From Adiantum capillus-veneris (taxonomy: Eukaryota; Streptophyta; Polypodiopsida; Polypodiales; Pteridaceae), in NCBI GenBank assembly GCA_014529385.2, contig CM043952.1:53056619-53120618 (forward strand): a DNA stretch of 64,000 bases, read 5' to 3'. Below the pieces are notes generated by a model. It saw nothing but the letters and a program-made list of their open reading frames with translations, was not told the DNA's origin and ran no database searches. The first letter of the stretch is position 1; every line of letters begins with the position of its first letter. Both the position numbers and the translations under genes were made by a program. Positions 31,562-42,419 of the stretch are shown here, in pieces.

Positions 31562-33340
31562 TCATTGTGACAGAGGAACAAATTCTTCAGCATCCGAATC
31601 ATCCCCCCCCCCCCCCCCCCCCCCCCCCATCTCCTTGGCCCTAGGAGAATCTGGGGGTTCCAAGTTGGGGGATTTCTTTTCTTGCAATGCTACAAATGGA
31701 TTGTGCAATGGGACAGTGAACCCCCCTCCTCTCCCAGGGGTGGAGGATGGATTAAACCCTTTCACCTCAAGTTTTCTCACGACTTGAAGCACTTTGGAGT
31801 CTCTTGCCACTGCCTTCACCCTTTTGGATCTTTTCAGACCAGGGACTTGAACAGCCGTCACCGTCGTCACTGTCATAAATTTCGGGGTAGCAGCGGGAGT
31901 AATGAACCTGTTATTATTGCCTGCACCTTCGGAGGTTTGTTGCATGGGAATCGATTCCGCCACAACCTTTTCCTGCATCTTCATATCTAGTTTGTCATCT
32001 ATCATACCTCCTTTATCCTTCCCTTCATTTACCCCTTCGTTATTGCCTCCTTGCTTCTCCAGCCCTTCCATCGGGGTTTCCATTTTTCTAGGGCCCTGTG
32101 CTACCGGAGCTGCATTACCATTAGACTTCAAGGGGAAATCCTTGGCAAAATGTCCAAAGTTGTTGCATTCAAAACATGCTCCAAAGTATGTTCCAAAGTT
32201 TAGCGGAATAGTAACAAGCCCGGCTCCGACATTGATAACCATGCCCATAACCATGCTCTTAGGTGGCGTTTTAGACATATCCCAGCCTATACAAACCCTG
32301 TTTGAGGTTTTGCCAAACCCTCTCTTGTTAGGTATAAATAAGGGAGTGCTCAGTTGATCAGCAAGCATCCTGAGATTTTCCCATAGCCAGCTAGGTAGTC
32401 CCACAAACTCAACCCAGACCGGATAAAACCCTTGAAGAGATTCAGTTGAATCAAACACTGGCTCCCAAGGCACCACACAAACCATAGTCCTATTAAATAC
32501 TACGGTCCCTTTTGTCAAGTAATTGTTCCACATCGGAGGCCTCTTTGAATCTCACTGAACAAAACGCTTTAGCTAGGTAAGAAGTACTTTCAACTGCTCC
32601 TCCATGACCAAGAATTTGAAGGCCCTGAAGCCATTGAATCATCTCAAACCTATTCGGGATTCTTCCACTGAACCCAAATATAAGCGTTAGCTTAGCTTGC
32701 CTGGCTAACTGTTTTTTGATAAGCGTTGGTGGAATCGCTACAGTAATAGCCTCGGCTACCTCCACCTGCTCTGCGGTAGAGACTTTTTTAAAGCAGAGAA
32801 GGCTGGATCTGCCAAACCGTCTTCTACCAGCCCACTGTATTCTGTATGGGAGCAAGTTCTTTTGTTGTTGTTAGGGCCGGACTCAATCTTCTTATTGACT
32901 TCCGTGAGCTCTCGCTGAAGTCTGGCTCTTGTATTCTGCAGTTTTTCGATATCCCCTTCACTCAACATCCCTTCTGCTGAGCCTTTTCCATAATCATTAG
33001 AGGTAGGCCCCTTGAGTATGCTAGCAAACGAAATACCTGACCTACGAGCAACAGATGCACTTGACGTCTTATTTGCGTTCGTACAGATGGAACCCTGAGG
33101 AACCCCGTCTTTCAATGTTTTTACCTCGAATGGGAACCCTTGAGTTGAGCCTATTTTCTCTCTTGTTTCCTCAGAGAGAGCTTTTTCAATCGAGACAGTT
33201 TTGTCCTCTTTCTTGGTTGATGCCTTTGGCGAGTTGGGGCTCGACATTTCCGCATCATCCATCGATCTCATCCCCGAGCCACCACCTTCATCCATCGGCA
33301 CGGCTACCTCCCTTTCGAAAAATTTACCCACCGCTAACAT
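31562..33340 (-). pseudogene. LINE ORF1 (DUF4283-type RNA-binding protein)
   Basis: Three overlapping frames (32756-33340, 32493-32855, 31562-32533) together form ORF1, so two frameshifts. N-terminal part: Ser/Lys-rich. Middle: DUF4283-like (LTLIFGFSGRIPNRFEMIQW, AKAFCSVRFKEASDVEQLLD, GFYPVWVEFVGLPSWLWENL). A zinc knuckle CFECNNFGHFAKDF has lost its last Cys. The tail encodes a glycine run from a poly-C tract, then DDSDAEEFVPLSQ. ORF1 proteins coat the LINE RNA. Confidence 0.85.
31603..31628. repeat. Poly-C run of 26 bases
   Basis: An uninterrupted homopolymer within LINE ORF1, coding for glycines on the minus strand. Its length could be affected by sequencing error. Confidence 0.9.
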
Positions 33341-34071
33341 CTATGAAAATACGCCAATATCTTCACTAACGACCAAATCGTCAAGTTCCATTTTTGATGA
33401 TCGCAGACCTTTAATACTTGATTAAGCTCAAGACTCTAAGGGTAGATGGGCTCTATCAAATAAGTGAATACCTCCTCCTCTCTTAGACTAAATTCAAAAG
33501 GAGTCAAAAAAGGTTACAAGGGAAATAGTACCTCTAGGCTCACTTAGGACACCAAAAGGTAAAGGCGATTATTATCCAGGCGATTATTTACTAGGGAAAA
33601 GAGGAAAGCAAAAACAAATGATTCTACTGACTTAATAATCGTGATTCAGGCTTGAGGCGGCGGGCAGTAGCGAAACTCAGGAGCGAAACTTTGGGATAGT
33701 GGCGCTCCTGCTACTCACGGGACTCACTGTCTGCTGCACTGCTTTTACAATGCCGAGATCAAGAGGCTCACTACAGCTGTGGCAGTAAATAAGCGCGCAA
33801 TACAAAATAAGCGAGCGATCGACTCAGACCGAGGTGCATCTGGTGAGCACTAAGGCTAAGCTTACGAAAAAAAAACAGAATCGGCACTCTCAACACCTCT
33901 CTTGCCGGCAAGGCTTGCTTCCCAAGTGACTTGTTTTCTATCCGAAACCTCAGCTAACCTTCCCGCATCAGCCACCAAGGCATCGCTCAGGAGACCCTGT
34001 TCACCCTTCCATCTAGTTTCCCAATCTCAACCTTGAAATGCATGATTACCTTTCACAAGCAAATACTCCCG

Positions 34072-34109
<38 letters not shown>

Positions 34110-34401
34110 TCACTCTCACACACACACACACACACGGAAAGAGAGGTATAGGAAAGAGACATGTTAATTGAACTCGCCATTGAATTACTCAATTTGTTAG
34201 ATTTTTGGAGGTCATCTCCTAGGTTTTCCTCTCTAGACCTAGTCAGCGAGGGCTTCTTTGTGAGGCTTTCCAATATTCAAATGTAATTTTTGATCTAAGC
34301 ATGTTTGGGGGGGGGGGTGTTTGTAGTTTGTGTTTGGATTATCACTCGTTGGCCGCCCTATTTTCTCGTTGTTTCCCTCATTTATTCCATATTTATGGGT
34401 C
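33341..34401. other. Unassigned DNA, partly LINE 5' region
   Basis: The first few hundred bases may be LINE 5' UTR. 34075-34134 is a (CT)n-(CA)n compound microsatellite. 34308-34317 is a run of G. No gene is supported. Confidence 0.4.
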
Positions 34402-34443
34402 TGCAAAAGTTGACAATGCGAAAACATAGATCTAGGGAGAGTG

Positions 34444-34502
<59 letters not shown>

Positions 34503-34704
34503 TGAACCAACCAACTGAGCAATGAAATAGATAATAATACAATGGGAGATAGGTGTTACTCATATACCAACATGGGGGCCTTAAGTACCCCTTAGAGAAT
34601 TGCCCTACCCAGAATCTTGTCAAATAAGTAAAATAAATACGTAAAGACAAAATAAATATTGGGATCACATTGGGCTATTCACTTGAGATGCCATAATTTT
34701 AACA
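34402..34704 (-). repeat. 3' LTR of the compact element
   Basis: Contains a (GA)n tract at 34447-34498. Outside the microsatellite it is close to 36238-36519 (for example AGAATCTTGTCAAATAAG and CTAAAGACAAAATAAAT versus CGTAAAGACAAAATAAAT). Confidence 0.8.
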
Positions 34705-36237
34705 CCCTCTCTGTAGCTCATAGTGGACATATGTAGGAAGACCAAGTCGATGAAGAAGCTACCATGGACACCCAATAGAGGATCCATCCACTAGATACAC
34801 CTGAATTATGCAACCACCAACCCGCTCCTCAGAAGAATGCCATCATAAGCACCGGTCACCTCACTGGAAAATTGAACTATAGACCACACTACAGCCAAGA
34901 ATCCCCATTCATAAATTGTAAACACATCACATCCAAACTTTTCTAAATAATGAACTTTTGGAACACATTTCATCCAACAACAATGAATTTGTGTGAACAT
35001 CCATAGTATTTTTTATATGTCGCATTGGTTCCTTGCTAGATGCATATGTCTTGAACTCCGACCCACGGGTTCAAACACCGATAATTTAAACTCCAACACA
35101 TGGGTCCAAATCATGTATAGGGAGCTCCTTTTGTTACTCTCTGGCCTCACAAGCCTCTCTCTGGTTGAAGCAAGTTGTGGCAATTGCCACATGGCTAGAA
35201 ATCTGGCATCGTGGCCACTCTGGCTGCGGCCACATGTACCATGCGAATCTCCTCATCGGAATATGTATCATTGTTATCCTTGTCAAGCTTGCCTTTGCCT
35301 TTGTCCTCTTGCAAGCTCTTGCATTTGCCTTTGGTTTCACATTCCCGAGCCAAACAAAGCATCTTCTCACATTTATACTAATGGCTCTCAGACCTTGCGG
35401 GCATTGAGGCAACTAACCGAGCACTAGTCAACACACTTATTGTGGCCATGTTGATCTTGGATCTTCTTCATCACAACATGCCACCCTTCTTCCGTTGCCT
35501 TTCAAAACATGGCATTGGTAACTCCACAACGGGCACGAAACCCATGATCACAATGCCCAACCTCTTGCAGCAATATGCTCCTTCAAAATGTGGGCTAAAC
35601 TACTGCCACCCTCTTCTTGGAGCAATTTCAAGGCTCTTTCCATAGCTGAGTTGGAATTCGACCATCTTTGCCACTCGAGATCCCCCACTATAGAGCTTCA
35701 ATAGCAGAAGGCATTGCCTTTAGAAGGTCCCTTTCAAATCGCTTCAAAAAGCACAACTATCATGGCCTCTTACCCTTGAATAACTTCTCAAAACACTAGC
35801 AAACACAAGCCCTAGAAAGCGCGGATTGCCTTGCTGGACATAGCATATCAAAACACAAGAAAATTGACAGTGCTTGGGGGGTCGCTTAGCTTGAGCGTTT
35901 TAGAATGTTTGCCCTCCCCTACCCACTTGCCATGACTTCCCCACACCAAGCTCTTCGCGTTCAATGAATTTCAAAACATTGCCAAAATCCACGCCTAATA
36001 CTGCCAAAGATGCCTAGCGTTTCCAAAGGATTGCTTGAAGACGGTCTAAACACTGTTGGTGAACAAGAAAATGCAACCATTTTTGTTTTTAGCATTTCAA
36101 AATGCATTTGTTAGTGCCTCTCTTCTTGGCACCAAAACTACCACGGTTCTCCAAGTGCTCCTCTTCTCATTGCCGAAGGTTTTTTCTTCTTTGTGTGCAA
36201 TTTTCTCTAGATCATCAAGCACAAAGCTCTGTTACCA

Positions 36238-36519
36238 TGCAAAGTTGATGACGTGGAAGCATAGGGCTAGGGAGAGAATGCACAAGAGAGAGAGAGAGAG
36301 AGAGAGAGAGTATTGAACCAACCAAGTGGGCCATGAACTAGATGATAATACAATGGGGGCTAGGTGCTAGATATACACCAGCATGGGGGGACCTTAAGTA
36401 CCCCCCTTAGAGAATTTCCCTATCAAGAATCTTGTCAAATAAGGAAAACAAATACCTAAAGACAAAATAAATAGTGAGATCACATTGGGCTAGTCACTTG
36501 AGATGCCATAACTTTAACA
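36238..36519 (-). repeat. 5' LTR of the compact element
   Basis: Partner of 34402-34704, with a shorter (GA)n tract at 36285-36310. It is followed on the minus strand by the primer-binding site. Confidence 0.8.
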
Positions 36520-38094
36520 AGGTTGTGGGGTATTTTGGGATAGATTGGGCACATGTTGTCTGATCCCCTACATAGGGGAGTGGACTTCCCAATTCAAGCA
36601 CGTTGTAGTTTGAGTTGTAGCACCTATGTGCTCTCTTGGGCGCACAATTTGCCCGTGCAAGGTGTGTTCATTCTCTTTCTCTCTCTCTCTCTCTCCATAT
36701 TCTCTCTCTAGAGTTTTTCTCCGTCCTCTTCTCCTGTCTCTTGTGCACGGTGAGTTCCCTTGACTCCACACCTTCTGCTATACTTTGACATTGTATGAAA
36801 GAATAGGCTTGACAATGCCTAGTGGATGTGAAGCACAAGAGAAGGATAATTAAGAGTACGCTTTAAGAGACAGCAAGAGGGAAACTTGTGGCTACATTTT
36901 TGTCACAAAATCCTCTCTTAGAGTAGCATTTTGGATCAAGAGGGGTTGGATCTTTTCTACTGTGTCCTCATCACAAAAACATTGTGTACTAGTGTTTTTC
37001 AGCCAATAGACAATCTAGGAGTGTTGTTAATTGTCAACAAGGAATTGGATGACGTTACACAGGTTTTCACACTCCGGTCTCATCTTATTGCAAAAATAGT
37101 GAGAACCTTACATTGATGTCAATACAAGGAGTGTTGTAGACCTAGCTAGAGCATGGAGGCAACAAGGTTCTTGGAAAAAAATGTCAATGCAAGCTACAAT
37201 CAAATACCCACTCTCAAATGATCCTAAAATCATCAAAAGCTAAACTATGACCATGAGTAAATCTCAATTGTTTCATCAACCAAATGATACCCAAATGCAA
37301 TCAAACTTATAGGGATGATATACCAAACTAAAACAGCCAATCATATGGTCCAAGGATCACTAGATAGCAATTAATCGCAAAAATGAGACTCAAATTTACC
37401 CCTGAATTTAGCACCTCAAAATTTTTGTAAGCAATCCTCTGCTTAGGAATGTTGATCTCTACTTGACCCAACTGACCATTCGTCAAAATCACAAGATTTC
37501 ACACCAAATAGCTCGTAGGAAGTCACAAACCAACTTGAGAAATAGCACAAGTGTCTTACATCAATGTGAAGAGCCTTCATCTACCAACATGTAACAATGC
37601 TCAAAATTAAAATGCAGTGTGGCATGAGGGAGAAATGACCACATAAAGTCCACAAATACATAGATCATTGTCGTACGCTCAACAAAAACTTATCTCATTA
37701 ATACCTTCAAATCTTAGGTTAAATAAATGATCTTTATACTTGGCTGAAGTCTTAGGATTTGGTCCTTGGCCCAAAATAGCTCAGGACTTAGCAAAATAAG
37801 TGCCAACAGATATGACAAATACAAACTGGAAGCTTGTAGCCCAACTCAATGACAATGGTACATGTATACACCCAAAAATAAGCAAAAATTACAAGTCAAG
37901 ATGACACACTTAAGTGGCCGACATCATTTAATAATGGGAAAATTTTGAAATCATTGCCACATGATCTTCAATTGGTGAAATTTTTTAGATCAGTAGCTAA
38001 CATTCCCCCCTCTGTTAGGCCATGGCATCCCTTGACACGAGGGTCAGGGTGCTAAGTAATGTGTGGGAGCCTGGGCCTTTTGTCCTTTTTGCAA
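36520..38094. other. Unassigned AT-rich DNA
   Basis: (CT)n at about 36672-36697. Open frames are short and domain-free. No LTR ends or known coding motifs. Confidence 0.4.
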
Positions 38095-38635
38095 CTACTC
38101 TAAACCTTGTTGGTACTTCATCCGTAGTTGTTGGTCTTTATTTGACATGAACTCCATGTAGATGTTATCCCTTAGCTCCACACTAGAGTATCCCACAAAT
38201 CTACCTTTGAGGTTTTTAAAGACTGGGCCAAATACCCTTGTCCTCCACGTAAAGAATCCTTTGTAGAAAGCCTTTTCAAAGATTTCCATGTATGCAGAGA
38301 GCAAGAACATCAATTGAGCATAGAATACATAGAGAATATCATCAGTAGACTGGCTTGATAGATCAAAATAGAGGCCCTTGCTTCCCTTGAAGAAGGATAT
38401 CCACTTAGCATGTGTCTGCTCCGCTCTCTGGAAAGTTTCTAGTTATGTCAGTATCATTCTTCCTATTTTTATTAGCGTGGCACCAAATGCAAAAAGGTAT
38501 TCCTAATGGGTTCAAAAAAATTGAAAGGTATTCATAATTCAAAGATTCCCTCAATAACAACAAAGATGATGCGCTAGTCTATAGCATGCAGCAATGGGCA
38601 ATGATGAAGCACGTAGATTTGCAACAGTATCAATT

Positions 38636-38686
<51 letters not shown>

Positions 38687-41540
38687 ACTTTAAAGAGAAG
38701 AAAACACTAAAGGGAAAATAAAGGAGAAGAGAAACACAAATATACAATGTGAAGTCAACCACCTCTTTATATGGATGCAAAAGGTCTTTTGACTTTCCAC
38801 CTTCATATGTCTTTTGACTTTCTTCCTTCATCTGTCTTTTCATTTCCTAAACTCACCCTTCACTTACGCACTTAATATGTTTTGAAAGACTTTTTATTTT
38901 TCTCAGATTGGGGAGACCTAGTAGGATGCCTTTGAAGGTGCCATCGTTTAGTGTTTTCACCATATAGTCTTCAGTGGCAATCCCCTCTTCTAGATTTGGC
39001 ATTATAGGGTAATTAAGCTAGGTTGGCCTCTTTGCTTTGAGTCCTTGAAGCAAATGCTAGCTTTTGATTCTAGGCACATGACAATAGAGGAGATCTTCTT
39101 AGACTTCAAGTTGCGGGGCAATTACAAGTAGTACTGAGATGTTTCTTTACATGATTGATTTTCCACTTTGGCTCTATCTCCTTGCTTGTTATTTGACCTT
39201 TGGTCTTTCCTCTTGGATCTCATTAAGCATCCTCTCTTTGATAAACAAAAGCTCAAATTTCATTGGTGGATAGGGGAAGTGATTACTAGTGACAATCATC
39301 ATTGGTCTGCTTAGAAATAAGTTGGTCCATATTCATTGAGTAAAATATTCTCTGTTCCCATTCCATGGCCTCCTTCCATACTTCATCTATCTCTTGTAAA
39401 ATAGCATGAGAGAGCTTCTTTTCTGCTGTAGCAACTAAGGTTTACTACAACCTCTAATGTGCTAGCCTCTACTTATGTTAAGAGAAACTTTGGGTCCGCT
39501 TGACCATCTACCCCTGGAGTATCAAACTAGAAATTCTTTATCTTTTATGACCTCCTCTTGGATATCTTCTGACATTGTTGGACCTTGTGCTTTTGACTTT
39601 TCTTTCACCTTCTTCAATTCTACCTTCAAAGCATCTATCTCTTTTTGCATGGCTTCTTTCTTAAGCATGTATTGCAAGGCTAGATCTTGCCTCTGCCTAT
39701 GTTCTAACTCCAACTCAATCTCCAGCTCTTTATGTCGTTTCTCCATGGAAGCATAATCTTCATCCCTACTAAAATCCACGAGTGATGGATTCTCTCTTAC
39801 TTGTCTCAACTATTGGTCCTGGACTTGTGACGTGTCCTCAATACGCTTCAATTAGGTATTTGAGATATTTAAGTACACTTGCATACTTAGTGATCAATGG
39901 ATTATCCTTTGTAGATCTACCTTAACTTCAGTGAGATCCTCACCCTGATAATTGCAAATATTCATTATTGCCCCTAACCACTCCGCTACTATCTTGGTTT
40001 CTTCTTCTTAGTTGTCTAGCAAGTCTTGCAAACTATTGTTGTTGGCTTTGTAAACCATTACCTCTTCTTGCACCCTATGAATATTTTCCATTTTGTTTTC
40101 TAGATTCATATAGTATTTCTCTTGATAATCGTCAAAATATTTGAGGTGTTTATCTAGGTCTTGCACTCAAGACCTAGATCAAAAGTATATTTCTTGATAA
40201 TCTTCAATGTATTTGAGGTGTTTATCTAGGTCTTGCATTCAAGAGCTCAGTTACTTTATGATTTCTTCTCGGCTATTTAAAATTTTCCACCTAGAGGATC
40301 ATCTACTGAGAATACTCTTCTACATCTTGCCTATGTCCACTTGTGCCTGGCTATGTAAGAATGTCTTTGCTTGTCTCTCTCACTTCACTTGTGGTAGCTT
40401 CCTCAAGCTTTATCAACTTTGGATTCCATAAAGGGCTTGGTATATTATGTGGTACTTGTCCCTCTTGAGTAGGTTGTGTAGTAGTCTCTTCCTCCTTTTA
40501 CGTTGGTACAGCTTCTGCAACAAGTTGTTGCCCTTGTGAAATCCCTACTGCTGCAGGAGCCACTTCCTCATCTTGCTTTTCTTGATCTTTGGCCATCTTG
40601 CAGACTCTTTTAGCTTCCTCCTCTTGGTAATTTTTTTCTATCTCCTCTCGCATGTCCACATGTTGTACCATAGAGGGGTTCTTGATTCTAGGGTTGTGTG
40701 ACTTCCGCTGCTCTTCCAAGTCCTTTTGGTCATTCCCTCTCTAGCTTTGCAACCCACTGGAGTAGGGCCAAAAATATTCTTCTCCTCATTCTTTGAGGCT
40801 TTTGTCTCTCCTTCTTCTTCCCCTCGTGTTTGTTTTTGGGTACTTCTTTTGTTGTTGGCAGTGGAGAGGGTTGAAAAGGGGGTGTGCACACTTGTCGATC
40901 ATTATTCTTCTTTCTGCCCTCTTTCTCTCTTCCTTGTCCTTCTCTACTAGCAATCTAGCCAAATCTGTGGTGGCTACCCTTGCTCTTTTCGTAGATTCAT
41001 CAGATCTTTGCTCAGTAATGTTTCTTAGAACTCCTTTCTCATCTTTACAGATTTCTTCCATTGTCCTCATTTTTTCTTATGGACGCTCTTGCTTTTGTAA
41101 CTCTGTTGCATCATCTTGCTCTTGATCTGATTGAGCCTTCTTTTGTGCTACCATATGTGACTCATATTCCTTTCTCTTGCTAGATGCAACAACAACACTT
41201 TTTGTAATCTTTGATCTACTTGCCATTTTTTATATGAGCGACATTAGACCCTCATCATCCTCATGAGCTTCCTTTCTTTTGTGTTCCAAGGTATCTTCCT
41301 TAGATGATATGTGCACAATCAACAACTTCTTGCCCAATCTAATACTAGGCACTAGTGCTTTGCTCTTCTCTTCTTCTTCAAGCTTGAGCCAAAGGTTTTG
41401 TTTGGGTGCAAGTGGTAGGTTGTCGGCCATTCCCAATGCATAGTAGGCCAGCCTGGCGAGAGCTTCCTCTCTGCAATATAGTTCACTTTTATTTTCTTGG
41501 TGAACAACTTTCTAGAATTTCATGCGCATACTTTGCCAAG
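38095..41540 (-). pseudogene. Decayed coding region with coiled coils, unidentified
   Basis: Protein-like stretches follow one another on the minus strand: 41436-41230 (LALAPKQ-like start, EEEEKSK), a frame from ATG 41226 through 40498 with a few in-frame stops (ESTKRARVATTDLARLLVEK), a coiled-coil stretch near 40260-40020 (LDKHLKYFDDYQEKYYMNLE), 39809-39522 (KRHKELEIELELEHRQRQDL, KEIDALKVELKKVKEK) and 38400-38095 (EIFEKAFYKGFFTWRTRVFG). Such charged, coiled-coil strings are not chance translations. I do not recognise the family; it could be an extra ORF of a retrotransposon or a host pseudogene. A (GA)n tract (38638-38682) interrupts it. Confidence 0.5.
40121..40244. repeat. Tandem duplication within the coiled-coil relic
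   Basis: TTGAGGTGTTTATCTAGGTC with CTTGATAATC upstream occurs twice, about 75 bp apart (near 40121 and 40195), followed by CTTGCA-TCAAGA. It duplicates about 25 codons of the coiled coil. Confidence 0.7.
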
Positions 41541-41581
41541 TTTACCTACCTCTCGGTCCCCATCTTCAGTTGGTGGAAAAT

Positions 41582-42235
41582 GAGGTTAATGATGTGAGAG
41601 AGGCAATGTGCCCATACGCGTGTGTGCATGAAGTAGAAGAAGAAGCGAAGAGTAATTGGGGGAAACAACACAAAGTCAGAAGTCATCATGTGTTTCCTTT
41701 ATTGTATATACACTTGAAAAGAGTAAATCAAGTTAGTGAGCTAGAGTGTAGAGGGTGTTAGTCATGGGCAGTGGCTACAAGCCTATACCCCAACAATCTC
41801 CTACTTAAAGGAAAATGTGGCCATAAATGTCTATGATTGAAGCTATCATGTACAACCGTGAAGCATGAAAGCTTCACCCTTGTACAATTGTATATACAAT
41901 TGTTAAATGAGGTTAACGATGTGAGAGAGGCAATGTGCCCATACGCGTGTGTGCATGAAGTAGAAGAAGAAGCGAAGAGTAATTGGGGGAAACAACACAA
42001 AGTCAGAAGTCATCACATGTTTCCTTTATTGTATATACACTTGAAGAGAGTAAATCAAGTTAGTGAACTAGAGTGTAGAGGGTGTTAGTCATGGGCAGTG
42101 GCTACAAGCCTATACCCCAACAATCTCCTACTTAAAGGAAAATGTGGCCATAAATGTCTATGATTGAAGCTATCATGTAAAACCATGAAGCATGAAAGCT
42201 TCACCCTTGTACAATTGTGTTTGCTCTACACCCAT
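41582..42235 (-). repeat. 327-bp tandem duplication: LTR plus 3' internal sequence
   Basis: Units start at 41582 and 41909 (GAGGTTAAYGATGTGAGAGAGG) and are about 98% identical. Each holds an LTR (41593-41795 and 41920-42122) and about 124 bp of internal 3' sequence with the polypurine tract (minus strand AAGTAGGAGAT before TGTTGGGG). The unit boundary lies at a perfect 20-bp palindrome, 41884-41903. Confidence 0.88.
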
Positions 42236-42419
42236 CAACTCGATGCAATGTGTAAACCGCTTTGTAGCTAGGCTCTTCATAAGAGCATCCGTTGGGTTAT
42301 CAGTGTGAACATTAACAAGCTTTAATTGCTAAATGTCAACATATCCAAAATGAGATCATATCTCACCTGAATGTGTTTTGACTTGGAGTGAAACATGGGA
42401 TTTTTTGCCAAAGCAAGAG

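Larger units (their letters stand above)
27218..33340 (-). mobile_element. L1-type LINE, minus strand, rearranged
   Basis: ORF1 (31562-33340) is followed after 14 bases by ORF2 (27443-31547), then about 200 bp of 3' UTR ending in an A-rich tail (minus strand AAAAAACATAAAAAATAAAAA, 27218-27241). ORF2 shows endonuclease ends, reverse transcriptase and the zf-RVT region. The 5' limit may lie beyond 33340. No target duplication was found. The 3' UTR contains a 16-bp perfect palindrome ACTCACAATTGTGAGT (27247-27262). Confidence 0.88.
34402..36519 (-). mobile_element. Compact non-autonomous LTR element, 2118 bp
   Basis: Two direct repeats, 34402-34704 (303 bp) and 36238-36519 (282 bp), are LTRs: on the minus strand TGTTAAAR-TTATGGCATCTCAAG to CAACTTT(T)GCA. 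Directly after the 5' LTR on the minus strand is TGGTAACAGAGC (36226-36237), an 11/12 match to the iMet primer-binding site. CAGAGAGGG precedes the 3' LTR as polypurine tract. The 1533-bp interior has no gag or pol I can recognise. Flanks GGGTC and AGGTT are at best a mutated target duplication. Confidence 0.75.
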
